From positions 124,001-188,000 of the forward strand of contig CAYVRJ010000001.1 in the NCBI GenBank assembly GCA_964453645.1: a DNA stretch of 64,000 nt, given 5' to 3'. Under the pieces are notes generated by a model. The model was not told the DNA's origin and ran no database searches. It worked only from the letters and a program-made list of their open reading frames with translations. Source of the DNA: CAYVRJ01 sp964453645 (GTDB taxonomy: Bacteria > Bacillota > Clostridia > Christensenellales > JAWKQI01). Below, piece by piece: positions 7,891-16,383 of the stretch (within the stretch, counting starts at the first letter, position 1; every line of letters begins with the position of its first letter). A program made the translations under genes and the position numbers.

Positions 7891-9380
7891 CTGGCGATGA
7901 TCAGCACCTTTTGCCCCTCGTAGAGGTTGTCGGAGATATCGGGGTTTAGCTCCATAATCTGCTTTTCGGTGGTGCGATATTTTTTAGCCACATCGAAGGT
8001 TGAGTCCTTGCCGTTTGCAAAATATATGAATATACCCGCATTCTTTTCGACTTTTTCACCGGTATCCGTTGCTCCCACGGCAACTTCCATCTCTTCGCAG
8101 GCATAAACCTGTATCTGGAAGTCTAGCGTACAGCTGACGTTCACTTTGCCGTCGGCAATTTCGCCCTTGGCATCCCGCACCCCACAGCGGATGGCACACT
8201 TGTTGTCTTCTTCCATGCCGCCAATGGGCAGTTCATAGGCGAAGGGTGCCTCTAACTTGCGGCACATGAGGGAGTCTCCCTGCATAAAGAATGCATAGAT
8301 GTCGGCCATACCCTCCAGCGAAACGCTGTCTTTGGAACACTGTTTCCACAAAATCAAGGGTCGAAGCATGACAACCGTTTCACCGCTGTCTACTCCCGAA
8401 ATGTCACTGGACAGCTGGGTTTCTTTACTCAGGCTCACCCCAAAGGAATCGTAGGTGTGGGTGTGGTTTTGCTTGGATATCTCAATGACCGTATCTTGGC
8501 AGTATGCGTCGCAGGTGATCTCCACGGTCTCTTTGCCGCAGAGGGTGAGCTTAATGGAGAGCATGGCTTCGATGCAGATTAAATTGCTCTCGCCTTCGAT
8601 GGCAACGGCGTTCAGCTCATCTATGTTGGCTTCCACCCGGGCGTAATCGCCCTCTTGGTAGTTCTCCAGGGTGAACAGTTGTTCAAAGGGAATGGCTGCG
8701 GTGTGGGTGCACAGGGGGGCAGATTCATTACCCGTGCGCATGAGCACGTTTACCACCATTTCTCCCGTGACTACGGCAGAGTTTTCGTCGAACATAATGT
8801 CACAGCCCTTGGCGTAGCCGTGCAGGTTTACAATATCTTCAATACTCATGGGCAGTTTTACATCTTCTCGAATGGGCACCATGCGGGTTTTCACATCTCG
8901 GATAAAGCTGACATTTTTTAAGCTGGACTTGGTGATCAGGTTTTGATCCCGGGCGTCCAGTGCCACTTGTCGCTGATTGTTCACAGCAGAAGCGTTGATG
9001 TCGATGGCACTTTTTAGATAAATCTCACGAGGCCCTCCCTGCACACTCTCGCAGTCGGAAACACCCACCCAAACGGACAAGATGGAGTCGGGCAGTACGC
9101 CGTTGGTCTCCACCGTGGTTTTAAACGCAGCTGTGGCGCTAAAGGAACAACAGGTGTCTTGCACAGAGAGGTAACAAATGGTATACACCACATTGCCGTC
9201 CATGAGGATGCGGCCGTGGGTTGGCTCCGCAGAGAGCAGCCTTGCCCGGGCATCGGCCATGAGCACTTGCTTAATGTCGGGCAGCGTGGGGGGAGGAGAG
9301 AGTTTGGCTTCGTTTATCGCTTGTGTCGCAAACTCCATCATTTCGCCCAAAAAACATAACTCCTTCATATTTATATCCAT
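7887..9380 (-). CDS. sipL: SipL-like spore morphogenesis protein (SPOCS/DUF3794 domains plus LysM)
   Basis: A 497-aa protein with repeated DUF3794 (SPOCS) domains and a C-terminal LysM domain (about residues 447-496, including DVAKKYRTTEKQIMELNPDISDNLYEGQKVLII). In Clostridioides difficile the protein with this domain layout, SipL, binds the coat ATPase SpoIVA through its LysM end and is needed for coat assembly around the forespore. The start has AAAGGGTG 6 nt upstream. It is divergent from ytxC, another sporulation gene, and convergent with the PBP gene. A minus-strand GCATAATT then TATATATA about 40-60 bp upstream could be a sporulation sigma factor promoter, but this match is weak. Confidence 0.85.
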   Translation of the reverse strand: MDINMKELCFLGEMMEFATQAINEAKLSPPPTLPDIKQVLMADARARLLSAEPTHGRILMDGNVVYTICYLSVQDTCCSFSATAAFKTTVETNGVLPDSILSVWVGVSDCESVQGGPREIYLKSAIDINASAVNNQRQVALDARDQNLITKSSLKNVSFIRDVKTRMVPIREDVKLPMSIEDIVNLHGYAKGCDIMFDENSAVVTGEMVVNVLMRTGNESAPLCTHTAAIPFEQLFTLENYQEGDYARVEANIDELNAVAIEGESNLICIEAMLSIKLTLCGKETVEITCDAYCQDTVIEISKQNHTHTYDSFGVSLSKETQLSSDISGVDSGETVVMLRPLILWKQCSKDSVSLEGMADIYAFFMQGDSLMCRKLEAPFAYELPIGGMEEDNKCAIRCGVRDAKGEIADGKVNVSCTLDFQIQVYACEEMEVAVGATDTGEKVEKNAGIFIYFANGKDSTFDVAKKYRTTEKQIMELNPDISDNLYEGQKVLIIAS

Positions 9381-9488
9381 TTTCTACACCCTTTCATATA
9401 CAGTTTGTTTATATATACTTGGATGCTTTTTAAATTATGCAATGAAAATTTTTTGCCAAAAACTTCTTTGCAACAAAAAATACAAGGC

Positions 9489-9518
9489 TGCACAAAATAA
9501 ATCGAGGAAATCTATAAT
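9489..9518 (+). promoter_or_regulatory. Possible promoter of the ytxC-like gene
   Basis: TGCACA (9489-9494) and TATAAT (9513-9518) with an 18-nt spacer, 31 bp before the ATG. The -10 box is consensus, the -35 box is weak. A sporulation sigma factor promoter was not recognisable. Confidence 0.4.
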
Positions 9519-9549
9519 ATAAATAGGATAGAATAAATAAGGAGAGCTG

Positions 9550-10221
9550 ATGAGTCTAAGTGCGATCAATAGTGTTGAATACTTAGTTTATGCCGACACA
9601 ATAATCGAAAGCTTACAAGTTAGATTTATACATAGAAAAATAGATAAGTTTAATTCAAAATTGAGCGACAACCTAAAAAACGAAATAACAAAACGGGTTT
9701 TAAGACAAATTTGGCTAAGGCCAAATGGCAGCGGTTTGGTGGAGCAGGCGAAGCTTGACGTGGCGAATCGGATTGCAGAACTAGTGGCCGAAAAACCTTG
9801 CGAAGATTATATCAACCTAGAGGGGTTTTTGCAGTTTCGCATGAAGGATTACGTGGAGCGATGGAGCCAGTGCGTGGACGAAGTGATCGACGAGTTGGTG
9901 GAAGAATCGGCCTATAACGAGTTTATCCACGTTCTCAAAAGCTTTGTGGAACTAAACGAACCCATGTGCGGCAATGTGCACATATATTTCGACAAAAACG
10001 GGTATCGTCTGACAGATGATGAAAACCAACCCATCCCTCTGGCCGGAATGGAGGAGTGCAGTTGGTTTAGTATGGATATGACCAATGCGGATAAACTGCT
10101 ATCAACACTCATCAATTTGTGTCCCTTGCGGATCACCATGCATATTGCCGGAAAGGTGGAGCGAAAAGGTCTCATTCAGACCATCGCAACAGTATTCGAG
10201 GGCAGAGTGGAGTATGTTTAA
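9550..10221 (+). CDS. ytxC: YtxC-like putative sporulation protein
   Basis: A 223-aa soluble protein. The central block INLEGFLQFRMKDYVERWSQCVDEVIDELVEESAYNEFI, read in parts, matches the conserved core of the YtxC family (F.FR.K.Y, then a helix, then E..YNEFI..LKSFVE). Function is unknown; the family is restricted to spore formers. AAGGAG lies 6 nt before the ATG. The gene is divergent from sipL and its stop overlaps the maf stop on the other strand by 4 nt (TTAA, 10218-10221). It is somewhat shorter than typical YtxC proteins. Family call is from motif resemblance only. Confidence 0.65.
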   Translation: MSLSAINSVEYLVYADTIIESLQVRFIHRKIDKFNSKLSDNLKNEITKRVLRQIWLRPNGSGLVEQAKLDVANRIAELVAEKPCEDYINLEGFLQFRMKDYVERWSQCVDEVIDELVEESAYNEFIHVLKSFVELNEPMCGNVHIYFDKNGYRLTDDENQPIPLAGMEECSWFSMDMTNADKLLSTLINLCPLRITMHIAGKVERKGLIQTIATVFEGRVEYV

Positions 10222-10781
10222 ATGTTTTTGAGGGCAAGGTTTAATTTAAAGACTGGAAGCCCCACTACATTAAAATAATCTCCGTTGATTTTTTCAACAA
10301 ACTTTGCCCCGTAACCCTGTATGCCATACGCTCCAGCCTTGTCCAAGTGTTCCCCTGTCTCTAAATATCGTTTAATTTCTTCGTCGGGAATTTGACCGAA
10401 GGTGACAGACGTTCGCTCACAAAAGCCCATACGTTTACCCGACAAGGTGTTGATGAGACAAACCCCAGTAAACACGTGATGGGTTCGTCCCGACAACATT
10501 TTGAGCATGAGAAAGGCCTGATCGTCGGATTTAGGCTTTTGCATAATGCGTCCGTTTAGCTCCACAATCGTGTCACAACCAATGACAATGGATTCGTCCA
10601 GCACCCGAAGGGCTACGTCCAGCGCCTTTTGCTGGGCGAGTTTTTTTGTGTATTCGTCGGGATCGCAAAGGGGTATGGCCGATTCGTCCACTTGACTCAC
10701 CAGAATAGAAAACTTGGGAACGATTAATTTTAACAGCTCCTGTCGCCTTTTGGATGCAGATGCCAAAACCACACTCAACAT
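10218..10781 (-). CDS. maf: Maf-family nucleoside triphosphate pyrophosphatase
   Basis: A 187-aa Maf protein, a house-cleaning enzyme that hydrolyses non-standard or modified nucleoside triphosphates (often dTTP/UTP) to monophosphates. The diagnostic N-terminus LASASKRRQELL and the core VIGCDTIVELNGRIMQKPKS and LSGRTHHVFTGV are all present, as are YGIQGYGAKFVEKINGD-type residues at the C-terminus. I set the start at 10781, just after the rnfB stop, because the family begins at MLSVVLASAS; the longer ORF would add 20 residues inside rnfB. The ribosome binding site GGAGGA is in the end of rnfB, so the two are coupled. It is the last gene of the rnf transcript and meets ytxC head-on. Confidence 0.9.
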   Translation of the reverse strand: MLSVVLASASKRRQELLKLIVPKFSILVSQVDESAIPLCDPDEYTKKLAQQKALDVALRVLDESIVIGCDTIVELNGRIMQKPKSDDQAFLMLKMLSGRTHHVFTGVCLINTLSGKRMGFCERTSVTFGQIPDEEIKRYLETGEHLDKAGAYGIQGYGAKFVEKINGDYFNVVGLPVFKLNLALKNI

Positions 10782-10785
10782 TGTT

Positions 10786-11598
10786 TTACCAATTTTCCTC
10801 CGCAATTCGATCGATAATCTTTGTGGGACACTTCTTTGCACATGTCAAACAGTTGGTGCACTTCTCGTGTTCAAAGACGGGGATGTTGTCGGCCATGGTG
10901 AGGGCACCTGCCTCGCAGTTTTTGGCGCAAAGGCCGCAGCCAATGCAACCCACTTTACACACCGACAAAACCTCTTTACCCTTACCCGTGTTGCGGCAAG
11001 CGATATAAAAGGAGTGTGCCTCGTCCTCGATGACGATACACTTTTTGGGGCAGATGTTCACGCATTTGGCACAGCCCGTGCACTTGGTAGTGTCTACATA
11101 TGCCACTCCCCGGTCGTTCACGGAGATGGCACCAAAGGGGCAGACGTTGGTACAAGTGCCAAACCCAAGGCAGCCGTACGCGCAGGCCTTAAACCCACCC
11201 GCAACAGCAAATGCGCTCCGGCAGTCTGAAAGCCCTGCATAGGCAAAGGCATTCACACTCAAGTCCTCACCCCCCGAACAGAGCACCCGTGCGTGCTTCT
11301 CAGACAGCTTGGAGAGGGAAACACCCAAGATTTCACTGGCCTTTTGGGCATTTTCTTTAGAGATAACACCGCAAGCGGTGATGTTTGCATTGCCTTCGCA
11401 CACGGCTTGGGCTAAACCCGCACAGCCGGGAAAACCGCAGCCCCCGCAGTTTGCACCGGGCAATAGTTCTGCTATTTCGTCAAAGTGTGCCACTTTTTCA
11501 ACAGCAAATTTTTTGGAAGCAATGCCAAGGCCAATGCCAAAGAGCAGTCCCAAGCCCCCAAGAATGGAAAGGGGCAGAAGTAACGATTGAAAGTCCAT
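10786..11598 (-). CDS. rnfB: Rnf complex iron-sulfur subunit RnfB
   Basis: The electron-input subunit of the Rnf complex, which passes electrons from reduced ferredoxin to NAD+ and pumps Na+ or H+ across the membrane. It has one N-terminal membrane segment (about residues 4-27), the 4Fe-4S domain with the closely spaced cysteines NCGGCGFPGC (about residues 50-60), and several ferredoxin-type clusters: CxxxGTCTNVCP, CTGCAKCVNICP, CIGCGLCAKNC and CTNCLTCAKKCP. At 270 aa it has the normal clostridial length. It is the last rnf gene in the order C-D-G-E-A-B, followed 4 bp later by maf. Confidence 0.95.
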   Translation of the reverse strand: MDFQSLLLPLSILGGLGLLFGIGLGIASKKFAVEKVAHFDEIAELLPGANCGGCGFPGCAGLAQAVCEGNANITACGVISKENAQKASEILGVSLSKLSEKHARVLCSGGEDLSVNAFAYAGLSDCRSAFAVAGGFKACAYGCLGFGTCTNVCPFGAISVNDRGVAYVDTTKCTGCAKCVNICPKKCIVIEDEAHSFYIACRNTGKGKEVLSVCKVGCIGCGLCAKNCEAGALTMADNIPVFEHEKCTNCLTCAKKCPTKIIDRIAEENW

Positions 11599-11610
11599 AA
11601 ATATACCCCC

Positions 11611-12189
11611 CTATATCATGCCGCTAAAGCCCATAAATGCAACGCTCATGAGCGCCGCACTGATGAGGGCGATGGGGATACCCTGCATGGCCTTTGGGAT
11701 GTTGGAGAGCTCCAGTCGTTCCCGAATGCCCGCAAACAACACGATGGCTAAGGTGAACCCGATGGCCGCACCGATGCCGTTCACAAGGGTGCCCACAAAG
11801 CCGTACTGTTCAGTGATGTTCAGGATGGCCACGCCCAGCACCGCACAGTTGGTGGTGATGAGGGGCAAAAACACACCCAGTGCCTGATACAGCGAAGGGG
11901 AGAGCTTTTGCAGTGCCATTTCTACTAGCTGCACCAGCGCAGCGATGACGAGAATAAACGCAACGGTTTGTAAATATCCAATTCCTAGGGGAACGAGAAT
12001 AAAGTACCAGACGAAATAGGTGATGACCGAAGCGAGTGCCATAACGAAGGTGACGGCAAGGCCCATGCCCGCAGCAGTCTGCACCCGTTTGGATACCCCA
12101 AGAAAGGGGCAGATGCCCAAAAACCGGGATAAAACAAAGTTGTTGACTAAAATGGAACTGAGTAGTATTAAGAAGATATTTTCTTTCAT
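11611..12189 (-). CDS. rnfA: Rnf complex membrane subunit RnfA
   Basis: A 192-aa polytopic membrane subunit that, with RnfE, forms the inverted pair of six-helix bundles carrying an iron-sulfur cluster across the membrane. The family core NNFVLSRFLGICPFLGVSKRV (read as NNFVLSRFLG and CPFLGVSKR) and the second half TTNCAVLGVAI are present; the cysteines in these two blocks are the cluster ligands. Its start overlaps the rnfE stop by 4 nt and rnfB follows after 12 bp, so the operon is tightly coupled. Confidence 0.95.
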   Translation of the reverse strand: MKENIFLILLSSILVNNFVLSRFLGICPFLGVSKRVQTAAGMGLAVTFVMALASVITYFVWYFILVPLGIGYLQTVAFILVIAALVQLVEMALQKLSPSLYQALGVFLPLITTNCAVLGVAILNITEQYGFVGTLVNGIGAAIGFTLAIVLFAGIRERLELSNIPKAMQGIPIALISAALMSVAFMGFSGMI

Positions 12190-12800
12190 GCCTGACCTCC
12201 CCGCTTATTTTCCCGCTTGTTGTTGATGGCGTTGATTAAGGCGAGCACCAAACCAAGGGTTAAAAATCCACCCGGTGCCATGATCATGATGAGGGCAGAG
12301 GGGAAACTTTCACCAAAGAGGGGAAAACCCAGTAGCGTGCCGTTGCCCACAATCTCCCGGATGAAGGAGAGCACGCACAGTCCCAAAGTGAACCCCAATC
12401 CCATACCCAAGCCGTCTACTAAGGATTGAAACACCGTGTGCTTAGAGGCAAAGGATTCCGCACGGGCGAGAATGATACAGTTGACTACGATGAGGGGGAT
12501 GAACAACCCCAAAGATTTGTCCAGATCGGGCAGATAGGCCTTGAGGGCCAACTGAACGATGGTCACAAAGGAGGCGATAACTACGATAAACGCAGGGATG
12601 CGCACCTTGCTGGGTATAAAGTTGCGAAGGAGGGAGATGACCACATTGGAACAAATGAGCACAAAGGTGGCCGCAAGCCCCATGCCGATTCCGTTGGAAA
12701 GGGCGGTGGTCACCGCTAAGGTGGGGCACATGCCCAAAACCAGCACAAAAGTTGGGTTTTGGCTAAATATTCCGTCTTTTAATATTTTTAGAGGTTTCAC
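12186..12800 (-). CDS. rnfE: Rnf complex membrane subunit RnfE
   Basis: A 204-aa membrane subunit, homologous to RnfA and paired with it. Core blocks NPTFVLVLGMCPTLAVTTAL and VNCIILARAESFA carry the two cluster cysteines. I placed the start at GTG 12800 instead of the upstream ATG at 12824, since GGGAGG lies 6 nt before the GTG and family members begin with KPLKILKDGIF-like sequence. The GTG overlaps the rnfG stop as GTGA. Highly hydrophobic with about six membrane segments. Confidence 0.93.
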   Translation of the reverse strand: MKPLKILKDGIFSQNPTFVLVLGMCPTLAVTTALSNGIGMGLAATFVLICSNVVISLLRNFIPSKVRIPAFIVVIASFVTIVQLALKAYLPDLDKSLGLFIPLIVVNCIILARAESFASKHTVFQSLVDGLGMGLGFTLGLCVLSFIREIVGNGTLLGFPLFGESFPSALIMIMAPGGFLTLGLVLALINAINNKRENKRGGQA

Positions 12801-13363
12801 TTTGCACCTCCCAATTCTTTGCATAACGTTAAAGCCAAATTCACAGCGTGGGTCACACCCTTAGAAGAAAGGGTTGCACCCGAGATGGCTTGGATTTCGC
12901 TGTCCAAAGATGGTGGGTTTTTCACCACTTTGAGTTCCCCAACCTTGCCCGCAAACTGGCCTAAGAAAACCGGTTCGCTGGCCTTTGATCCAAGGCCGGG
13001 GGTTTCCTGCATGGACGTGATGTACACGTTGGAGACTGAACCATCGGCATGTATGCCCACGGCTACGTTGAGCCCACTGTTGTACCCCTTTGTTGAGATG
13101 TTCACAACATATCCAACGGTTTCACTTTGGTTTACACCTCGAAACAGGCTTTGCACCTCGGGGTAGCCGCTGGGCTTTGAAAGTTCTTGGAATTCTTGAG
13201 CTTGGGGTAAAACGATCTGCTGGGACTGTTTTAACACTTCTTGGTCCCGTGCTGCTATTTCTCCAAAAGTGAGCTGATAGGCACCGCCCAGCAGCAGTGC
13301 GCTGAGGGCACAAATGAGGGTGAGCCGCCAAGCCAAGTTGAATGTGGATTCTTTGTTCTTCAT
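12797..13363 (-). CDS. rnfG: Rnf complex FMN-binding subunit RnfG
   Basis: A 188-aa subunit with one N-terminal membrane helix (about residues 11-31) and an extracytoplasmic FMN-binding domain. The covalent flavin site is visible as SGATLSSKGV (about residues 161-170), where the Thr of SGAT carries FMN through a phosphoester bond. Upstream, TPGLGSKA is the conserved FMN-binding loop. Stop overlaps rnfE; start overlaps rnfD by 4 nt (ATGA). Confidence 0.93.
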   Translation of the reverse strand: MKNKESTFNLAWRLTLICALSALLLGGAYQLTFGEIAARDQEVLKQSQQIVLPQAQEFQELSKPSGYPEVQSLFRGVNQSETVGYVVNISTKGYNSGLNVAVGIHADGSVSNVYITSMQETPGLGSKASEPVFLGQFAGKVGELKVVKNPPSLDSEIQAISGATLSSKGVTHAVNLALTLCKELGGAK

Positions 13364-14304
13364 TTTGCACCTCCGTACAGCCTTGGTTTTACAGTCTTTT
13401 CAAGGAGAGGAGTGCACACGTTGGCAATGAGGATGGCAAAGGAAACGCCCTCGGGGTATCCGCCGTATATACGAATGACGGATGTTAATACCCCGCACAG
13501 CAGCCCATAAATAAAACGGGCACGGGTGGTCACAGGGGAACTGGCGTAGTCCGTGGCCATGAAAATGGCACCGATAAAGAGTCCGCCACCTAAAATCTCG
13601 TATAAGCCATAAAGGGGGGAGAAACCAACGGGGGAGAGCAGGGTTGTGAGCACAAACACAGTTGAAATGTAGACAAGGGGAATCACCGGGTGAATCACCT
13701 TGCGGATGACCAAATATAACCCCCCGAGGAGCAGGGCTATGGCAGAAACTTCCCCGATGCATCCGGCAATGTTGCCTGTGAACATGTCCATCAATGGGGG
13801 GACAGAGGCCATATCTCCCGCTTTGAGCAGAGCCAAGGGAGTTGCGGAAGACACCGCATCCACCAGTGGCTGGCTCCACGTCGTCATATACACCGGCCAA
13901 GAGATGAGCATCACACACCGGGCAGCCAGTGCAGGGTTTAAGAAATTGTGGGCCAAACCGCCAAAGGCCTGCTTGGCGATGGCGATGGCGAATATACCGC
14001 CGATCACGGGCAGCCACAGGGGAATTTCGGGGGGAAGGTTTAACCCCAAGAGAAGCCCCGTGATGATTGCAGAAAAATCGTTGATGGTAACGGGTACTCG
14101 CCGAAGTTTTTGTATGACAAACTCAGTGGCAACGCAGGTGAGTACGCATAACCCCACCACCAACAAAGAGTACAATCCAAACAGTACAGCCCCAACGATG
14201 GTTGCGGGGATCAGTGCGATCACCACGTCCTTCATGAGCCGGGGTACGGTGACGTTGGAGTGGACGTGGGGGGAGGAGGAGAGGTATAAACTATTGTTTG
14301 GCAT
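13360..14304 (-). CDS. rnfD: Rnf complex membrane subunit RnfD
   Basis: A 314-aa polytopic subunit of the RnfD/NqrB family that carries a second covalent FMN. The flavin attachment site reads SSATPLALL, a variant of the more usual TGATPL with the Thr kept. The block GGLAHNFLNPALAARC is also typical. The start is placed at ATG 14304 behind AAGGAGG with 6 nt spacing; this ribosome binding site lies in the last codons of rnfC, so the two genes overlap by 14 nt. The longer ORF starting at 14322 would add only six residues from the rnfC overlap. Confidence 0.93.
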   Translation of the reverse strand: MPNNSLYLSSSPHVHSNVTVPRLMKDVVIALIPATIVGAVLFGLYSLLVVGLCVLTCVATEFVIQKLRRVPVTINDFSAIITGLLLGLNLPPEIPLWLPVIGGIFAIAIAKQAFGGLAHNFLNPALAARCVMLISWPVYMTTWSQPLVDAVSSATPLALLKAGDMASVPPLMDMFTGNIAGCIGEVSAIALLLGGLYLVIRKVIHPVIPLVYISTVFVLTTLLSPVGFSPLYGLYEILGGGLFIGAIFMATDYASSPVTTRARFIYGLLCGVLTSVIRIYGGYPEGVSFAILIANVCTPLLEKTVKPRLYGGAK

Positions 14305-15634
14305 GGGCAGCCTCCTTTTCAAGTCTTCGATTGAGATTGATCTGCCACTTTGCCAAACGAATGGACGGCAGTAAATATCTGTTAGACGGACAGGCGTAGG
14401 AGCAGCTTCCGCACTCCATGCAGTCCATCACGTGGTAGGAAAGGGTGGTATCAAAGTCGTTGCGGGTGGCGTATGCGTTGAGATACAGGGGCTGCAGCCC
14501 CATGGGGCAAACCTGGGCACACTTTCCGCAGCGGATGCAGTCGTGCTCTTCATAGATTTTCGTCAGGTCTTCGTCAAGAGCGATGATACCCGATGTAGAT
14601 TTTACAATGGGAATATCCAAGGATGGAACGGCAATACCCATCATGGGTCCGCCGGATAAGACTTTTTTCACTTCGTGAGCGTATCCCCCGCAGGCTTCAA
14701 TGGCGTCTTTAAAGGGGGTTCCCACTCGAACCAATACGTTTTTCGGGTTCGAAACACAACCCGAAACGGTGAGGGCACTCTCGTAGAGGGGGGAGCCGTT
14801 GTATACGGCGTTGTACACGGCAAAGCAAGTGGCCACGTTCACCACGATCACCCCGGCATCAAAGGGCAGTTTACCCGAGGGTACTTCCCGCTTGGCACAC
14901 GCCTTGATGAGCTGTTTTTCCGAACCCTGAGGGTATTTGGTTTTTAGGGCAATGAGCTCCACCTTTTCACTGGCACACAGGTCGTGCATACACAGCAGGG
15001 CATCGGGTTTGTTGTCCTCGATGCCGATCACGGCATGTTTTGCGTTGACAATCTTTTGGCACAGCTTAAGCCCGGCCATAACTTCCCAGCCGTGGCGCAC
15101 CATGGTTCGGGCATCGATGGTTAAGAAAGGTTCACACTCCGAGCCGTTGAGGATAATGGTGTCGATGGTTTTGTCGGGGGGTGGAGATAGTTTTACGTGA
15201 AGGGGAAAGGCTGCGCCACCCATGCCCACAATACCCGCCTCTGCAATGATTTGCAGCATTTGTTTGGGATTGAGTTCCTGCGGGTTTCGCTTTTCGAGGG
15301 AAGGGTCTTTGGTGTCCAGACCGTCGTTTTCAATGACAATACAGTCCCCCATACCCATGAGCAGTTGTTTTTTTTCTATGGCTTTCACCCTGCCCGAGAC
15401 GCTGGCGTGAACGTTAGCCGAGACAAATCCGTTTGCCTTGGCGATCACTTGCCCCATCATCACACTGTCCCCCACCGCAACACAGGGCACTGCCGGCGCT
15501 CCGGCGTGCTGTGAAACGGGTATGGAGACAATTTCAGGGGCATCAATGCTGAGTATGGCAGAGTTGTTGGAAAGTCGCTTTCCCTCGTGGATATGGGAAA
15601 GAGGATGAACGCCCCCAGAGAAGGTTCTCTTCAT
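14291..15634 (-). CDS. rnfC: Rnf complex subunit RnfC
   Basis: The 447-aa NADH-side peripheral subunit. It begins with the family signature TFSGGVHP..HEGKRLSN, has the GGAAFPLHVKL nucleotide-binding block (GGxAFP), and two ferredoxin clusters near the C-terminus: CIRCGKCAQVCP and CMECGSCSYACP. It is the first gene of rnfCDGEAB, the standard clostridial order. It starts 23 bp downstream of yebC, so the operon may be read from the adh promoter region above; no separate promoter was recognised in that gap. Confidence 0.95.
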   Translation of the reverse strand: MKRTFSGGVHPLSHIHEGKRLSNNSAILSIDAPEIVSIPVSQHAGAPAVPCVAVGDSVMMGQVIAKANGFVSANVHASVSGRVKAIEKKQLLMGMGDCIVIENDGLDTKDPSLEKRNPQELNPKQMLQIIAEAGIVGMGGAAFPLHVKLSPPPDKTIDTIILNGSECEPFLTIDARTMVRHGWEVMAGLKLCQKIVNAKHAVIGIEDNKPDALLCMHDLCASEKVELIALKTKYPQGSEKQLIKACAKREVPSGKLPFDAGVIVVNVATCFAVYNAVYNGSPLYESALTVSGCVSNPKNVLVRVGTPFKDAIEACGGYAHEVKKVLSGGPMMGIAVPSLDIPIVKSTSGIIALDEDLTKIYEEHDCIRCGKCAQVCPMGLQPLYLNAYATRNDFDTTLSYHVMDCMECGSCSYACPSNRYLLPSIRLAKWQINLNRRLEKEAAHAKQ

Positions 15635-15657
15635 GTTGACCTCGCTTCGTTATAATA

Positions 15658-16374
15658 TTAAATATTGTCGCAGTTGTGGTAGACGTTTTGCACGTCGTCG
15701 TTGTCTTCCAGCATGTCCAACAATTTTTGTATGCGTTCGGTATCCTCCACCGTGGAGTAGTTTTGCGGGATGAGGGAAACTTCCGCCGAAGCAATGGGAA
15801 CCTTTTGGCCCTCCAAGGCTTCCAAAACAGCAGTGAATTGTTCGGGGGAGGTGTATATTTCATACACCTCCTCATCGGGAACAAAGTCGTCCGCACCTGC
15901 CTCAATGGCACACATCATGAGTTCGTCCTCATCGGCCTGATCTCTTTCAACTAAAATGAGACCCTTCCTTTCAAACATATAGGAAACACAACCTGTGGAA
16001 CCCAGCGAACCTCCGTTTTTATCGAATGCGTGGCGCACATCAGATGCGGTTCTGTTTTTGTTGTCGGTGAGGGTTTCCACGATCACCGCAACGCCCCCAA
16101 TGCCGTAACCCTCGTAGGTGATGGACTCGTAGTTGATGTCCCCCAGTTCACCCGAGGCTTTTTTAATGGTGCGTTGGATGTTGTCGTTTGGCATATTGTT
16201 TTGCCGTGCCTTGGCGATAACATCTTTTAATTTGTTGTTGGTGTCGGGGCTTGGACCGCCCTCTTTCACCGCCACAGAAATTTCTCTGCCGATTTTAGTA
16301 AATATCTTACCCCGCTTGGCATCGGTTGCGGCTTTCTTATGTTTGATTGTAGACCATTTGGAATGTCCGGACAT
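15658..16374 (-). CDS. yebC: YebC/PmpR-family protein
   Basis: A 238-aa protein starting SGHSKWSTIKHKKAATDAKRG (in parts SGHSKWSTIKHKK and DAKRGKIFTKIGREI), the unmistakable YebC signature. Members have been described as transcription regulators and, more recently, as ribosome-associated factors easing translation of proline stretches. It sits between adh and rnfC on the same strand with gaps of 9 and 23 bp. GGAG lies 8 nt before the ATG. Confidence 0.95.
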   Translation of the reverse strand: MSGHSKWSTIKHKKAATDAKRGKIFTKIGREISVAVKEGGPSPDTNNKLKDVIAKARQNNMPNDNIQRTIKKASGELGDINYESITYEGYGIGGVAVIVETLTDNKNRTASDVRHAFDKNGGSLGSTGCVSYMFERKGLILVERDQADEDELMMCAIEAGADDFVPDEEVYEIYTSPEQFTAVLEALEGQKVPIASAEVSLIPQNYSTVEDTERIQKLLDMLEDNDDVQNVYHNCDNI

Positions 16375-16383
16375 ATAGTACTC

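Noticed and set aside
9381..9549. Clear SigE/SigG/SigK promoter for sipL or ytxC.
   Set aside because: Only loose resemblance (GCATAATT and TATATATA on the minus strand); not enough to annotate.
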